NCBI GenBank assembly: GCA_040902195.1
Contig: JBBDXS010000013.1
Coordinates: 49,118-113,117, forward strand
Length of the DNA stretch: 64,000 nt
From: JBBDXS01 sp040902195
GTDB lineage: Bacteria > Chloroflexota > Dehalococcoidia > DSTF01 > RBG-16-68-14
Direction: 5' to 3'
The position numbers and the translations under genes are program-made. The notes below the pieces were generated by a model. It worked only from the letters and a program-made list of their open reading frames with translations, did not search any database and was not told the DNA's origin. Below, in pieces: positions 15,069 through 23,898 of the stretch; the first letter of the stretch is position 1, and each line of letters starts with the position of its first letter.

Positions 15069-16292
15069 ATGCGTCTCATACGTCACCTTCTGACCGGGCA
15101 TCGGGGGCAAGTCCTACCGATCATGGCGCTCCTGCTCGTCGCCTTTATCGGACTGATCGGACTCGCCATCGATCTTGGCCGGCTGTATGTCGCGAAGGCG
15201 GAGCTGAGCCGCGCTGTCGACTCGGCCGCGCTCGCGGGCGTCGTCGATCTGCCCGACCAGGCCGCCGCCCAGGCGCGCGCGAACGCGTATCTGAACACCA
15301 ATCAGCCCGACGCCAGCGCCACCTTCCCACCCACGTCGCAGGACTACCAGATCCGCGTCAAGGGCACGCGCAGCGTCGACATGAATTTCATGAGCATCTT
15401 CGGCTTCGGCCAGGTCGATATCGACGCGACGGCGGCCGCCGGCTTCGGCCAGATCGCGGTCGATGCCGTCCTCGCCCTCGACTCCACCGGCTCGATGGGA
15501 GACTCGCCTTGCAACGGCGCGATGAACAACCCGGGCTGTCCGATCAAGGAGGCCAAGGACGCTTCGGTCTTCTTCGCGGACATTCTGCTCGGCAGCGCTG
15601 CCGTCCAGGGCGACACCCTCGTCGGCGTAACGCCGTATCGAGGCTGCTACAACCCGCCCCGGACCGCGTCGACCTGCGTGCCGACGAGCTGGCTCATTGA
15701 GCTCACATCTGACGAAGCCCTGATCCAGTCGAAAATCCAGGCTGTCGATGGCACCGGCGGGAGCGGCACGAACGTCTGCCTCGGCCTCTGGAAGTCGAAC
15801 GAGTACGTCTTCGGCCCAAACGCGCATACCACGGCGGACACCCGCAGCTACGTCGTCGTGCTTTCCGATGGTGACAACACCTATAACGCCGGCCAGTCCT
15901 TCGGGAACGGCGAGCCGCCGATGGCCTGCCGCCCCAACACGTCGCCTCAGAACTCGGATAGCAACACTGGCTCAGGCTGCGCCAACGCCCAGACGCGTGA
16001 GCGCGAGCTCGACGTCAAGACCCTCGCCATGGCAGACGCAATGGAGGCCGCCGGCGTTGAGGTCTATGTTGTCGGATTCGGCGTCTGCGGCTCGAGCAGC
16101 AGCGCCGCTTGCGACACGTCGATCGTCGGAGGCGGGACCCACGACAACACCGCCGACCGCAACCTGCTCAAGTGCATCGCCACATCGGCGACTGGGACAA
16201 ACGACCACTACATCGAAGTCCCGTCAGCGAGCGACCTGCCGGCGATCTTCGGCCAGATCGCGCGCCAAATCGCCTTCAGGCTTATCGAGTAA
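15069..16292 (+). CDS. TadG-like vWA protein, triad B gene 2
   Basis: The 407-residue counterpart of the protein at 12723. The anchor GQVLPIMALLLVAFIGLIGLAIDLG and the TadG helix are followed by a vWA domain whose metal site reads DSTGSMGDS (about residue 137), then VVLSDGDNTYNAG. Here the metal motif is closer to the canonical DxSxS form than in triad A. It ends IARQIAFRLIE. A CACGAGGAG ribosome site precedes the ATG. Together with its flanking TadE genes it repeats the triad A order exactly. Confidence 0.85.
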   Translation: MRLIRHLLTGHRGQVLPIMALLLVAFIGLIGLAIDLGRLYVAKAELSRAVDSAALAGVVDLPDQAAAQARANAYLNTNQPDASATFPPTSQDYQIRVKGTRSVDMNFMSIFGFGQVDIDATAAAGFGQIAVDAVLALDSTGSMGDSPCNGAMNNPGCPIKEAKDASVFFADILLGSAAVQGDTLVGVTPYRGCYNPPRTASTCVPTSWLIELTSDEALIQSKIQAVDGTGGSGTNVCLGLWKSNEYVFGPNAHTTADTRSYVVVLSDGDNTYNAGQSFGNGEPPMACRPNTSPQNSDSNTGSGCANAQTRERELDVKTLAMADAMEAAGVEVYVVGFGVCGSSSSAACDTSIVGGGTHDNTADRNLLKCIATSATGTNDHYIEVPSASDLPAIFGQIARQIAFRLIE

Positions 16293-16300
16293 GCGAGCGA

Positions 16301-16780
16301 ATGATGCGAAAACGCCAACGTTCCCAACGAGGCCAGGCGCTGGTCGAGTTCGCCGTGGTGGCGCCGATCCTGGTCATCCTGATCTTCGGCTTCGTCGATG
16401 TCGCCCGGCTCTACAACGCCTGGGTCACCATCCAGGGCGCCGCGCGCGAGGGCGCTCGCTACGGCGTTACCGGGCGCACCGACTGCCCGCCCGCCGCTGA
16501 TGACCGGCTTGTCTGCATCAAGTACTGGGCCTCCCAACAGGCGAAGAGCCTCACCAACTCCAGTACGGAGCTGCAGGTCACGGTGCGTAGCTGGGACTAT
16601 CCCGCCTACGCCAACCCGGCCAATGAGGGCGTCGCAGGCGACCAGTGTGACGCGCTAGAGGTCCAGATCGAATACAACTTCAAGCCATCGACGCCACTGG
16701 CGGACAGGCTGCTGGGCGGAGTCCATCTCACGGGCAAGGAGCGGCTCGTAAACGAGCCCTACGGCCCCTGCATCGGTTGA
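16301..16780 (+). CDS. TadE-like pseudopilin, triad B gene 3
   Basis: A 159-residue TadE protein, the closest relative of the gene at 13996 (RGQALVEFAVVAPILVILIFGFVDVARLYNAWVTIQGAAREGARYG is almost identical in that segment). The ATG at 16301 starts 8 bases after the TadG stop without a clear ribosome site, so reinitiation or coupling is likely. Further upstream starts would overlap the TadG gene in another frame and are rejected. The strong terminator at 16795 ends the Tad region. Confidence 0.85.
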   Translation: MMRKRQRSQRGQALVEFAVVAPILVILIFGFVDVARLYNAWVTIQGAAREGARYGVTGRTDCPPAADDRLVCIKYWASQQAKSLTNSSTELQVTVRSWDYPAYANPANEGVAGDQCDALEVQIEYNFKPSTPLADRLLGGVHLTGKERLVNEPYGPCIG

Positions 16781-16794
16781 TAGATAGCCACACG

Positions 16795-16834
16795 AATCCC
16801 AAGGGCGGCCGTTTGGCCGCCCTTGGGATTTCAT
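16795..16834 (+). terminator. Strong terminator after the Tad region
   Basis: AATCCCAAGGGCGGCC (16795-16810), GTTT loop, GGCCGCCCTTGGGATT (16815-16830): a perfect 16-bp stem followed by TCAT. The stem is the longest perfect inverted repeat seen in this stretch; the AT-rich stem base could let it work on both strands. Confidence 0.85.
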
Positions 16835-16868
16835 AACAAGGCGTGACATCCCGGCTTACAAATGAACA

Positions 16869-16910
16869 AGCCTGCGAGCGGCGCCATCTCCCTTTCGCCG
16901 CCCGCAGGCT
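16869..16910 (-). terminator. Terminator of the dcw cluster after ftsZ
   Basis: On the minus strand AGCCTGCG-G-GCGGCG pairs with CGCCGC-T-CGCAGGCT around a 12-base loop and is followed by TGTTCATTTGT. It lies about 90 bases past the ftsZ stop. A second smaller GAGTC/GACTC hairpin lies between. Confidence 0.65.
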
Positions 16911-17001
16911 CTGTGTATCGCCCCGGAGTCCTGCGACTCGATGGGGCCAGGCAACAGCTAGACAGCCCACCTCCTTTCGCGAAGGATGGCTACACCGCTT
17001 C

Positions 17002-18357
17002 CTAGCGCGACACCACGGTGCGCCGGAGGAAGGCGGGGAGCTCCGTATCGGTTGGATTCGGGATCGCGTCCGCGTCGAAGCGCTGGACGGAATCCATCCT
17101 CTCGATCTTCTCCAGCTCCTCGATGGCTTCCGCAGAACTTGCGCTCATGGCGCGCGGGCCCATCGGGAAGCCGGTCGCGATGACCGTCACCTTGATCTCG
17201 TCGCCCATGCTGGGGTCGATAGCCGTCCCGAAGATAATCTCGGCATCCGGCGAGACGAACTCAGAGATGACACGGGCGGCCGCGTGCAGCTCGTGTAATC
17301 CCAGGTTGCGCGCCCCAGTCACGTTGAACAGCACGCCCGTCGCGCCGTCGATCGTCACGTCCAGCAGCGGGCTCGAGACGGCCTCGCGAGCGGCCGCGAC
17401 GGCGCGGTCCTGCCCGCTCGCCCGTCCAATGGCGAGCAGCGCGGGGCCCGCGTCCTCCATGATGCGGCGCACGTCGGCGAAGTCGAGGTTAATCTCGCCT
17501 GGCAGCGTGATCAGGTCGGAGATGCCCTGGATACCCTGGCGCAGGACGTCATCGGCTGTGCGGAAGCCCTCCTCCACCGTCACGTCCGGCGTGCAGATCT
17601 CAAGCAGGCGGTCGTTCGGAATGACGATCAGCGTATCGACGCGCTCGCGCAGCTCGGCGATGCCTTCCTCGGCCTGCTGCCGGCGTTTCGTCCCCTCGAA
17701 GGCGAACGGCTTGGTTACGACAGCGACGGTCAACGCCCCAATCTCGTGCGCCGCTTCGGCGACAAGAGGCGCGGCGCCCGTCCCGGTGCCGCCGCCCATG
17801 CCGGCCGTGATGAAGACCATCGCGGCGCCGCGGACGGCATCAAGGATCTCGTCCCTGCTTTCCTCGGCCGCGCGCTGGCCTTTTGCCGGGTCGCTGCCCG
17901 CGCCGAGGCCTTTCGTCAGCTTCTCGCCGATGCGAATGCGGGTCGGCGCGTCGCTCCGCGCGAGGGCCTGGCCATCCGTGTTGATCGCGACGAATTGCAC
18001 ACCCGGCACTTCTTCCGCGATCATGCGGTTCACGGCGTTGCAGCCGCCTCCGCCTACGCCAACGACTTTAATCGGCGGAAGTCCGCTCATCCCTGGGCTC
18101 ATACCGGTCTCCTTCCTTTTGATTCCCCGGCTGACCGAGCGCCGGGGGATGGCGGGGCGCGCTGGCCCTCTCGCTTCCTGCTTGGCCACCTCCGGTGCGG
18201 AGGCGTCATGTCCTTCGATGCGGTCGATGGGGGGCGGCTCGGGTTCCGGCTCCGGCTCCGGTTCGTAATACTCGGGCTCGGGGACCATGCCCGGTAAGAC
18301 GGGCTGCTGGCCTGCTAGGAGACCGAACGGTTCCTCAGTGTCCGGCAATTGCGACAC
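17002..18357 (-). CDS. ftsZ: Cell division GTPase FtsZ, with N-terminal extension
   Basis: The tubulin-like core begins LPPIKVVGVGGGGCNAVNRM and includes the GTP-binding GGGTGTGAAP motif, the T7 loop NLDFADVRRIMEDAG and a C-terminal TELPAFLRR peptide that would bind FtsA. The frame has two good starts: GTG at 18357 with AAGGAGGT (10 bases after the ftsA stop), giving 451 residues with an 85-residue acidic/Pro extension (EPEPEPEPEPPP), and ATG at 18102 with AAGGAG, giving the usual 366 residues. Either may be used; I list the longer form because its codons are plausible and its ribosome site is better placed. It is the last gene of the dcw cluster and forms the Z ring. Confidence 0.95.
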   Translation of the reverse strand: MSQLPDTEEPFGLLAGQQPVLPGMVPEPEYYEPEPEPEPEPPPIDRIEGHDASAPEVAKQEARGPARPAIPRRSVSRGIKRKETGMSPGMSGLPPIKVVGVGGGGCNAVNRMIAEEVPGVQFVAINTDGQALARSDAPTRIRIGEKLTKGLGAGSDPAKGQRAAEESRDEILDAVRGAAMVFITAGMGGGTGTGAAPLVAEAAHEIGALTVAVVTKPFAFEGTKRRQQAEEGIAELRERVDTLIVIPNDRLLEICTPDVTVEEGFRTADDVLRQGIQGISDLITLPGEINLDFADVRRIMEDAGPALLAIGRASGQDRAVAAAREAVSSPLLDVTIDGATGVLFNVTGARNLGLHELHAAARVISEFVSPDAEIIFGTAIDPSMGDEIKVTVIATGFPMGPRAMSASSAEAIEELEKIERMDSVQRFDADAIPNPTDTELPAFLRRTVVSR

Positions 18358-18366
18358 GCTACCTCC

Positions 18367-19611
18367 TTATCCCGGAAGCAACACGCGCGCCCAACGCGTT
18401 AGCCGCTCCCAGAAGTCTCCTCCTAGCGAGAACGACGAACGCTGGCGCGAATGCCACATGCCGGCTTCGAACTCACCGACGCCCCATTGCAGAACGCCCA
18501 CACTCGACGCGTAGGCAGGGTCACAAAGCGTATCCGTCAGGCCCTGCAGGTTGTGCGGCGTACCGACGCGCGCCGGCAACCCGGTCACCTGCTCCGCGAG
18601 CGAGGCGATGCCCGCCAGGTTCGCCGTGCCTCCCGTCAGCACCAGCCCGGCCGAGAGGATGTCATCGTGGACGGAGCGACGCACCTCGCGCATCATCATC
18701 TCGCACAGCTCTTCAACGCGGGCCTGAATAATCTCAGCGATACGCCGTCGCTCGAAGGACCTCCGCCCTTCCGCGCCGAAGACCTCGAGCTCGACCATCT
18801 CCTCGGCGTCGAGCGCGCTCGGCAGCGCGTGGCCGAAGAGCTCCTTCGCGTCTTCGGCGACCTGATACGGGCAGCGCAGCCCGATGACCAGGTCTCGGGT
18901 GATGTGATTGCCGCCCACCGGCAGCACCTGCGTGTGGAGGATGCTCCCGTCGACGAAAATCGCGATATCGGTTGTGCCGCCGCCAATGTCGACCATCATC
19001 ACGCCCTGACGCTTCTCCTCATCGTCGAGCACAGCCTCCGCGCTCGCGAGCGGCGCGGCTATCAGGCTCTCGACCTGCACGCCGGCGCTCTCGATGCACT
19101 TGGTCTGGTTCTGGAGGACGGTGCTCAGGCCGCTGATGATGTGCGTCTCGACGTCAAGGCGCTGGCCGTACATGCCAACGGGGTCCGTCACGTGGTCCTG
19201 CCCATCGACGACGAAGTAGCGCGGGATGGCGTGGATAATCTCCCTGTTTGTCGGGATGCTGACGATGCGCGATCCGTCCAGCACGCGCGCAACGTCATCC
19301 TGGCTGATCGGACGCTCCCGGTCCGGAATCGCCACGATGCCGCGGTTGTTCGTGCAGGCCAGGTGGGGGCCCGTGATACTCACGTGCGCCGACAGGATGC
19401 GCGTGCCGCTCGATCTTTCCGCCTGCTCAACGGACGTCCGGATCGACTCCGACGCGTCGCGCAGGTTCTCGACCATCCCCCGGTTGAGGCCGCGCGCCTT
19501 CGCGATACCGACGCCGAGGATGCGCAGCGGCTGCTCGGCCAGCATCTCAGCTACGACCGTCGACACCTTCGTGGTGCCGATATCAATGGAGGCCAAAACG
19601 CCACCTCTCAT
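18367..19611 (-). CDS. ftsA: Cell division protein FtsA
   Basis: The 414-residue actin-like ATPase has the phosphate-1 loop ASIDIGTTKVSTVVAEM, the phosphate-2 MMVDIGGGTTDIAIF, and the adenosine motif LVLTGGTANLAGI. FtsA tethers FtsZ filaments to the membrane. The last residues RLTRWARVLLPG look like the usual C-terminal amphipathic membrane helix. A GGAGGTGCGGCC ribosome site precedes the ATG at 19611. It is in the dcw order ftsQ-ftsA-ftsZ, with 58 bases to ftsQ. Confidence 0.97.
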   Translation of the reverse strand: MRGGVLASIDIGTTKVSTVVAEMLAEQPLRILGVGIAKARGLNRGMVENLRDASESIRTSVEQAERSSGTRILSAHVSITGPHLACTNNRGIVAIPDRERPISQDDVARVLDGSRIVSIPTNREIIHAIPRYFVVDGQDHVTDPVGMYGQRLDVETHIISGLSTVLQNQTKCIESAGVQVESLIAAPLASAEAVLDDEEKRQGVMMVDIGGGTTDIAIFVDGSILHTQVLPVGGNHITRDLVIGLRCPYQVAEDAKELFGHALPSALDAEEMVELEVFGAEGRRSFERRRIAEIIQARVEELCEMMMREVRRSVHDDILSAGLVLTGGTANLAGIASLAEQVTGLPARVGTPHNLQGLTDTLCDPAYASSVGVLQWGVGEFEAGMWHSRQRSSFSLGGDFWERLTRWARVLLPG

Positions 19612-19669
19612 GGCCGCACCTCCTTTCCTGCCCGCGCGTCCCTACGCGACAGGCGCTTTCGTTCGTTTC

Positions 19670-20506
19670 TCACTGCGCCGCCACCCGATCGCCGAAGCGC
19701 AGGTCGACGCTTGTGAGCGTGCGTCCCTCCGCGGACGCGCGCTGAAGCACCTCGAAGAGCGCTGCCACCTTGTAGTCGTAGTCCTGCGCATCGCCGAACG
19801 TGACGCGCAGGTTGCCGTCGAACACCACGATGAGGCCTCGCGCCTGCGAGAACTCCAGCCCGACGACGCTCCGCCCCAGCGTCGGCTGGGCCGTCGAGAC
19901 GAGACGCGTCGCGACGCTGACCGCGCCGAGATCGACCTGCTGCCCCTGGGCCGGCGCTTGCGACACGTCGGTCTGGGCGATTACGGGCAAGCCCTCGAGC
20001 ACGGGCAGGTCCAGCACGACGCCCTCGGCGTCGATGACGAAGCGCTGGTCGCCTACCTGCCAGATGCCCCACGGCGCACGCTCGACGATCGTGACCTTCA
20101 CGCTTCGCGGCCAGTCTCGGCTCACGTGCGCCTCCTTCACCATGGGCTGCGCCAGCAGCCGCTGCTCCGCAGCGCCGAAGTCGGGCCGGATCAGGCTCTG
20201 TCCGCTGAGCGCGGCAAATTCGCGCACTTGCTGTGGCGTGTACAAGTAGTTGCCTTCCACGCTGACGGAGCCGATCGCGAGCAGCGGCGAATGGTAGAGC
20301 CACCAGCTCCCCGCGCCGAGAGCGCACGCGACGACGACCGCAATCGCGACCTGCCGCCAGTACGCGGCTAGATAGGGCATCTCGATCCGCAGCTTCGGCA
20401 TCGAGAGCTTGCGCCGTCCGGCGCTGCGACGCTCCTTCGGGCCGCGCTCGATTAGCTTCGGCTGCCATCGATAGCCCGGCCGCATCGCGGCGCGCTTGCT
20501 ATCCAC
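19670..20506 (-). CDS. ftsQ: Cell division protein FtsQ/DivIB
   Basis: The 278-residue bitopic membrane protein has a basic cytoplasmic tail (about 45 residues), one TM helix (QVAIAVVVACALGAGSWWLY), a POTRA domain (IGSVSVEGNYLYTPQQVRE) and an FtsQ beta domain (VKVTIVERAPWGIWQVGDQRFVIDAEGVVL). It links the division ring to peptidoglycan synthesis as part of FtsQLB. The start overlaps the ddl stop by 8 bases, so the two are coupled. Confidence 0.95.
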   Translation of the reverse strand: MDSKRAAMRPGYRWQPKLIERGPKERRSAGRRKLSMPKLRIEMPYLAAYWRQVAIAVVVACALGAGSWWLYHSPLLAIGSVSVEGNYLYTPQQVREFAALSGQSLIRPDFGAAEQRLLAQPMVKEAHVSRDWPRSVKVTIVERAPWGIWQVGDQRFVIDAEGVVLDLPVLEGLPVIAQTDVSQAPAQGQQVDLGAVSVATRLVSTAQPTLGRSVVGLEFSQARGLIVVFDGNLRVTFGDAQDYDYKVAALFEVLQRASAEGRTLTSVDLRFGDRVAAQ

Positions 20507-21563
20507 GGCGCTGCTCCTTATGCCGCTCCTGCGCCAGGTCGACCAGCTTTGCGATGAGGTCCGGGTAGCTCAGGCCGCCCTGCTGCCAGAGGAGCGCATA
20601 CATGCTGCCCGGCGTGAAGCCCGGCACCGTGTTCACCTCTTCGATGTAGACTTCGCCGTCGCCGGTGAGGAAGAAGTCCATCCGGCCCATGCCGGCGCAA
20701 TCGATGGCGCGATAGCCGCGCACAGCAAGGTCCTGGATGCGACGGGCCGTCTCTTCCGGCACGTCGGCCGGGATGATCAGCTTCGTGTTCGCATCCAGGT
20801 ACTTTGCCTCATAGTCGTAGAACTCGCGGGTGTAGCTGATCTCGCCCAGAGGCGACGCCTCGGGATCGTCGTTGCCAAGCACCGCGCACTCGACTTCGCG
20901 CGCCTCGATCCCGCGTTCGATGACGACCTTGCGGTCGTAGCGGAACGCGAGGCAGAGCGCCTGACCGAGACCTTCTCGCGAACGCACTTTCGAGATGCCG
21001 ACGCTGCTCCCGCCGTTCGCGGGCTTCACGAACGCCGGATAACCAATCGATTCGTCCACCGTGCGTTCGAGCTCCTCGCGGTCGTTTCGGTACTGGGTCG
21101 AACGGAAGACGACGTGCTCGACGACGTTGAGGCCGGCCTGGCGGAAGATGCGCTTCATCAGCGCCTTGTCCATCCCGATCGCACTCGCGGCCACGCCTGC
21201 GCCCACGTAGGGCACGCCCGCCAGCTCAAGCAGCCCCTGCAGGGTGCCGTCCTCGCCGGACGTGCCGTGGATGAGCGGGAACGCCACGTCGATCTCGCGC
21301 AGCGCGGCGAGCGCCTCCGGCCGCGAAAGCAGGCCTGGCGCTCCTTCCAGCTCGAGCGTCTTGTGGAACGGCTCGTCCGCGCGATCGAGCTGCCGCTGCG
21401 TCTCGTCCGGCGTAAGCCACGCCCCCGTCCTGGTCACGCCGATCGGCACCACGTCGAAGCGCTCCTGCGCCGCCGCCATCGCGGACTGCGCGGAGACGAC
21501 AGAGACCTCGTGCTCGCCCGACTGGCCGCCGAAGATGAAGCCGAGGCGCAGTCGATCAGCCAT
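20499..21563 (-). CDS. ddl: D-alanine--D-alanine ligase
   Basis: A 354-residue ATP-grasp enzyme making D-Ala-D-Ala for the peptidoglycan stem. Motifs: FGGQSGEHEVSVVSA at the N-terminus, the FPLIHGTSGEDGTLQG loop, the FVKPANGGSSVGISKVRS ATP site and the MDFFLTGDGEVYIEEVNTVPGFTPGSM metal site. The Tyr in the D-Ala-specific YTREFYDYEAKY loop supports D-Ala-D-Ala rather than D-Ala-D-Lac. Start and end overlap the neighbours by 8 bases each. Confidence 0.97.
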   Translation of the reverse strand: MADRLRLGFIFGGQSGEHEVSVVSAQSAMAAAQERFDVVPIGVTRTGAWLTPDETQRQLDRADEPFHKTLELEGAPGLLSRPEALAALREIDVAFPLIHGTSGEDGTLQGLLELAGVPYVGAGVAASAIGMDKALMKRIFRQAGLNVVEHVVFRSTQYRNDREELERTVDESIGYPAFVKPANGGSSVGISKVRSREGLGQALCLAFRYDRKVVIERGIEAREVECAVLGNDDPEASPLGEISYTREFYDYEAKYLDANTKLIIPADVPEETARRIQDLAVRGYRAIDCAGMGRMDFFLTGDGEVYIEEVNTVPGFTPGSMYALLWQQGGLSYPDLIAKLVDLAQERHKEQRRG

Positions 21564-23898
21564 CGAAGCCCTCGCCCACGAGCCCGACCTCTAGCTCCAG
21601 CTCGATGCCGAAGCGGTCGCGCACGCGCTGCCGTGCCAGGTCGATCAGCGCCTTCACCTCGGAGCCGCGCGCTCCGCCTGCGTTGATGAAGAAGTTGCAG
21701 TGCCTATCGGAGATCTGCGCGCCGCCGATGCGATGGCCGCGCAGCCCGACGTCATCGATGAGCTTCCAGGCCGGGTGGTCCGGCGGGTTTTTGAAGATCG
21801 AGCCGGCGTTGCGGCCGCGCGGTTGCGCCCGCAGCCGCTTGCCGTCGAGCTCCTGAACGCGCTCCATCAGCGCCTCGGCGTCGCCCTGCCAGAGGACGAA
21901 CTCGGCCGCGATGACGGCGCGTTCGCGGAACTGGCCCGTTGTGAACGCGCTCCCTCTGTAGACAAGCCCGAGCTCCTCGGCAGGCAGGTCTTTCGCCGCG
22001 CCCGTGCCGTTCACGATCGTGATCGAGCGCAGGACGTCGGCCAGACAGCCGCCGTACGCGCCCGCGTTGTAGACAACAGCGCCGCCCAGCGTGCCGGGGA
22101 TGCCGCTCGCCCATTCAAGGCCGGCGTAGCCCCTGCGCGCGAGCGAGCGCGCTACCCCCGCGAAGCTGGCGCCGGACTCCGCGCGAAAGCGCAGGCCGCC
22201 GCTTGCGTCCTGCTCCGGGCCCGTGACGGCGCGCGCGCGGTTCTCGATGACAACGCCCCTGATGCCGCCGTCGCCGACGACAATGTTGCTGCCAGACCCG
22301 AGCAAGAAGACCGGCGCGTTGTGCTCGCGGCAGGCCAGAATGATCCGCGCGAGCTGGTCGCCGTCGTTCGCAACAACGTAGATGTCGGCCGGGCCGCCTA
22401 CGCCGAACGTCGTGTGGCGCGAGAGCGGCTCTTCGAGACGGACGTCTGCGATGGCTTCGAGCGCTGAGACGAGCTTCGCTGAACCTCTGGACCTCTGAAC
22501 CTGCGAACCTGCACGGCGCAGCCCTTCCAGCACCATCGGCCCCACCTGGTCGACATCGCCCGCGCCGATCGTGAAGAAGACGTCGCCCGGGCGCAGCAGC
22601 GCGACCGCCGCCTCCGCCGCCTCTTCGAACGAGGCGACGTAGCGCGCGCGCGGCTCCTCGATGTTCATCGAAAGCTGCTGCGCGTCCATGCCCGCCGATT
22701 CCGGCTCGCGCGCGGCGTACGTCTCGAGCACGAGCAGCTCATCGAGGCCGCGGAAGCACGTCCGGAAGCCATCGAGCAGGTACTTCGTGCGGCTGTAGGT
22801 GTGCGGCTGAAACAGCGCGACGAGCCGCCGGCCGGGGAAACGCTCTCGCGCCGCCGCGACCGTCGCCTCGACCTCGGTCGGATGGTGGGCGTAATCGTCC
22901 ATTATGGTCACACCGCCAACCTCACCGGCCAGCTCGAAGCGCCGCCGCGCGCCCTGATACGACGCGAGCGCGTCGCGAACGACATCGAGCGGCACGTCGA
23001 GCGCGATGCCCGCCGCGATCGCAGCGAGCGCGTTCGCGACCATGTGCCGCCCCGCCAGCCGCACGTTGAAGCTGCCGACTTCCTCGCGTCTGTGCAGGAC
23101 CGTAAACGTCTGTGTTCCGTTCGGCGACTGCTCGATGCCGCGCGCTGTCCAGTCCGCCTCGCGATCGAGCGCGTACGTCTCGACCTGCGCGCGCAGCGCC
23201 GTCGAATCGAGGAGCTCGCGCAGCTTCGGGCTGTCAGCGCAGGCGATCAGCTTGCCGCCCGCCTTCACCTGCGAAATGAACTGCGCGAACGTCGCGGCTA
23301 GCTCCTCATACGTACCGTAGATATCCAGGTGGTCCGGCTCCACGTTCGTGAGGACGGCCAGGTCCGGCTCGTATTCGAGGAACGCGCGGTCGAACTCGTC
23401 CGCTTCGACGACGATCTCGTCGCCGTCGCCGGGCGCCGCGTTCGTGCCCAGGTCGCGCACCTCGCCGCCCACCAGATACGTCGGGAAGCGTCCGGCGCGC
23501 ACCAGCATCGATGCGATGAGGCCCGTCGTGGTCGTCTTGCCATGCGTACCGGCCACGCAGACCGAGAACTTGCCCTCCATCAGCTTCGCGATGAACTCGG
23601 CGCGCTTGACGACGGGGATGCCGCGCCGGCGCGCTTCGACCAGCTCCGGGTTGTTGTCTTTGGCCGCCGACGTGGTCACGACGAGCTGCGCGTCGCCGAC
23701 GTTCTCGGCGCGGTGGCCTTCTAGGATCGTCACGCCTGCGGCGGCAAGCGCGTCGGTCAAAGGCGACATGCGCATGTCCGAACCCGTAACCTTGTGTCCC
23801 CAGGCTGCCAGAATGCGCGCAATGCCCGACAGGTGCATCCCGCCTACGCCCACGAGGTGGACGCGCTCCGGGATGCTGCGTCGTGTTTCCTGCGTCAC
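21556..23898 (-). CDS. murC-murB: Fused UDP-MurNAc--L-alanine ligase / UDP-MurNAc dehydrogenase (MurC-MurB)
   Basis: The 780-residue fusion joins two steps. Residues 1-460 are MurC: VHLVGVGGMHLSGIA, the ATP loop CVAGTHGKTTTTG (about 113-125), the VVEADEFDRAFLEY and DDYAHHPTEV motifs. Residues about 475-780 are MurB: the FAD site TTFGVGGPADIYVV, LLGSGSNIVVGD, IPGTLGGAVVYNAGAYGG and RGRNAGSIFKNP, which contains the catalytic Ser. The linker (QVQRSRGSAK) is encoded by four 8-bp repeat units at 22481-22512. The GTG start overlaps the murG stop in GTGA. Fusion of the consecutive enzymes replaces the separate murC and murB genes of other dcw clusters. Confidence 0.96.
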   Translation of the reverse strand: MTQETRRSIPERVHLVGVGGMHLSGIARILAAWGHKVTGSDMRMSPLTDALAAAGVTILEGHRAENVGDAQLVVTTSAAKDNNPELVEARRRGIPVVKRAEFIAKLMEGKFSVCVAGTHGKTTTTGLIASMLVRAGRFPTYLVGGEVRDLGTNAAPGDGDEIVVEADEFDRAFLEYEPDLAVLTNVEPDHLDIYGTYEELAATFAQFISQVKAGGKLIACADSPKLRELLDSTALRAQVETYALDREADWTARGIEQSPNGTQTFTVLHRREEVGSFNVRLAGRHMVANALAAIAAGIALDVPLDVVRDALASYQGARRRFELAGEVGGVTIMDDYAHHPTEVEATVAAARERFPGRRLVALFQPHTYSRTKYLLDGFRTCFRGLDELLVLETYAAREPESAGMDAQQLSMNIEEPRARYVASFEEAAEAAVALLRPGDVFFTIGAGDVDQVGPMVLEGLRRAGSQVQRSRGSAKLVSALEAIADVRLEEPLSRHTTFGVGGPADIYVVANDGDQLARIILACREHNAPVFLLGSGSNIVVGDGGIRGVVIENRARAVTGPEQDASGGLRFRAESGASFAGVARSLARRGYAGLEWASGIPGTLGGAVVYNAGAYGGCLADVLRSITIVNGTGAAKDLPAEELGLVYRGSAFTTGQFRERAVIAAEFVLWQGDAEALMERVQELDGKRLRAQPRGRNAGSIFKNPPDHPAWKLIDDVGLRGHRIGGAQISDRHCNFFINAGGARGSEVKALIDLARQRVRDRFGIELELEVGLVGEGFDG
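22481..22512. repeat. 8-bp tandem repeat in the MurC-MurB linker
   Basis: Four units, GAACCTCT GGACCTCT GAACCTGC GAACCTGC, occupy exactly the inter-domain linker; their length can change without harming either enzyme only in steps that keep the frame. Confidence 0.65.

Noticed and set aside
16728..16970. An 80-codon minus-strand frame after ftsZ with a strong AAAGGAGGTG site
   Set aside because: It runs through the two strong terminator stems at 16795-16830 and 16869-16910 and its protein is unlike any real sequence; hairpin DNA explains the frame.
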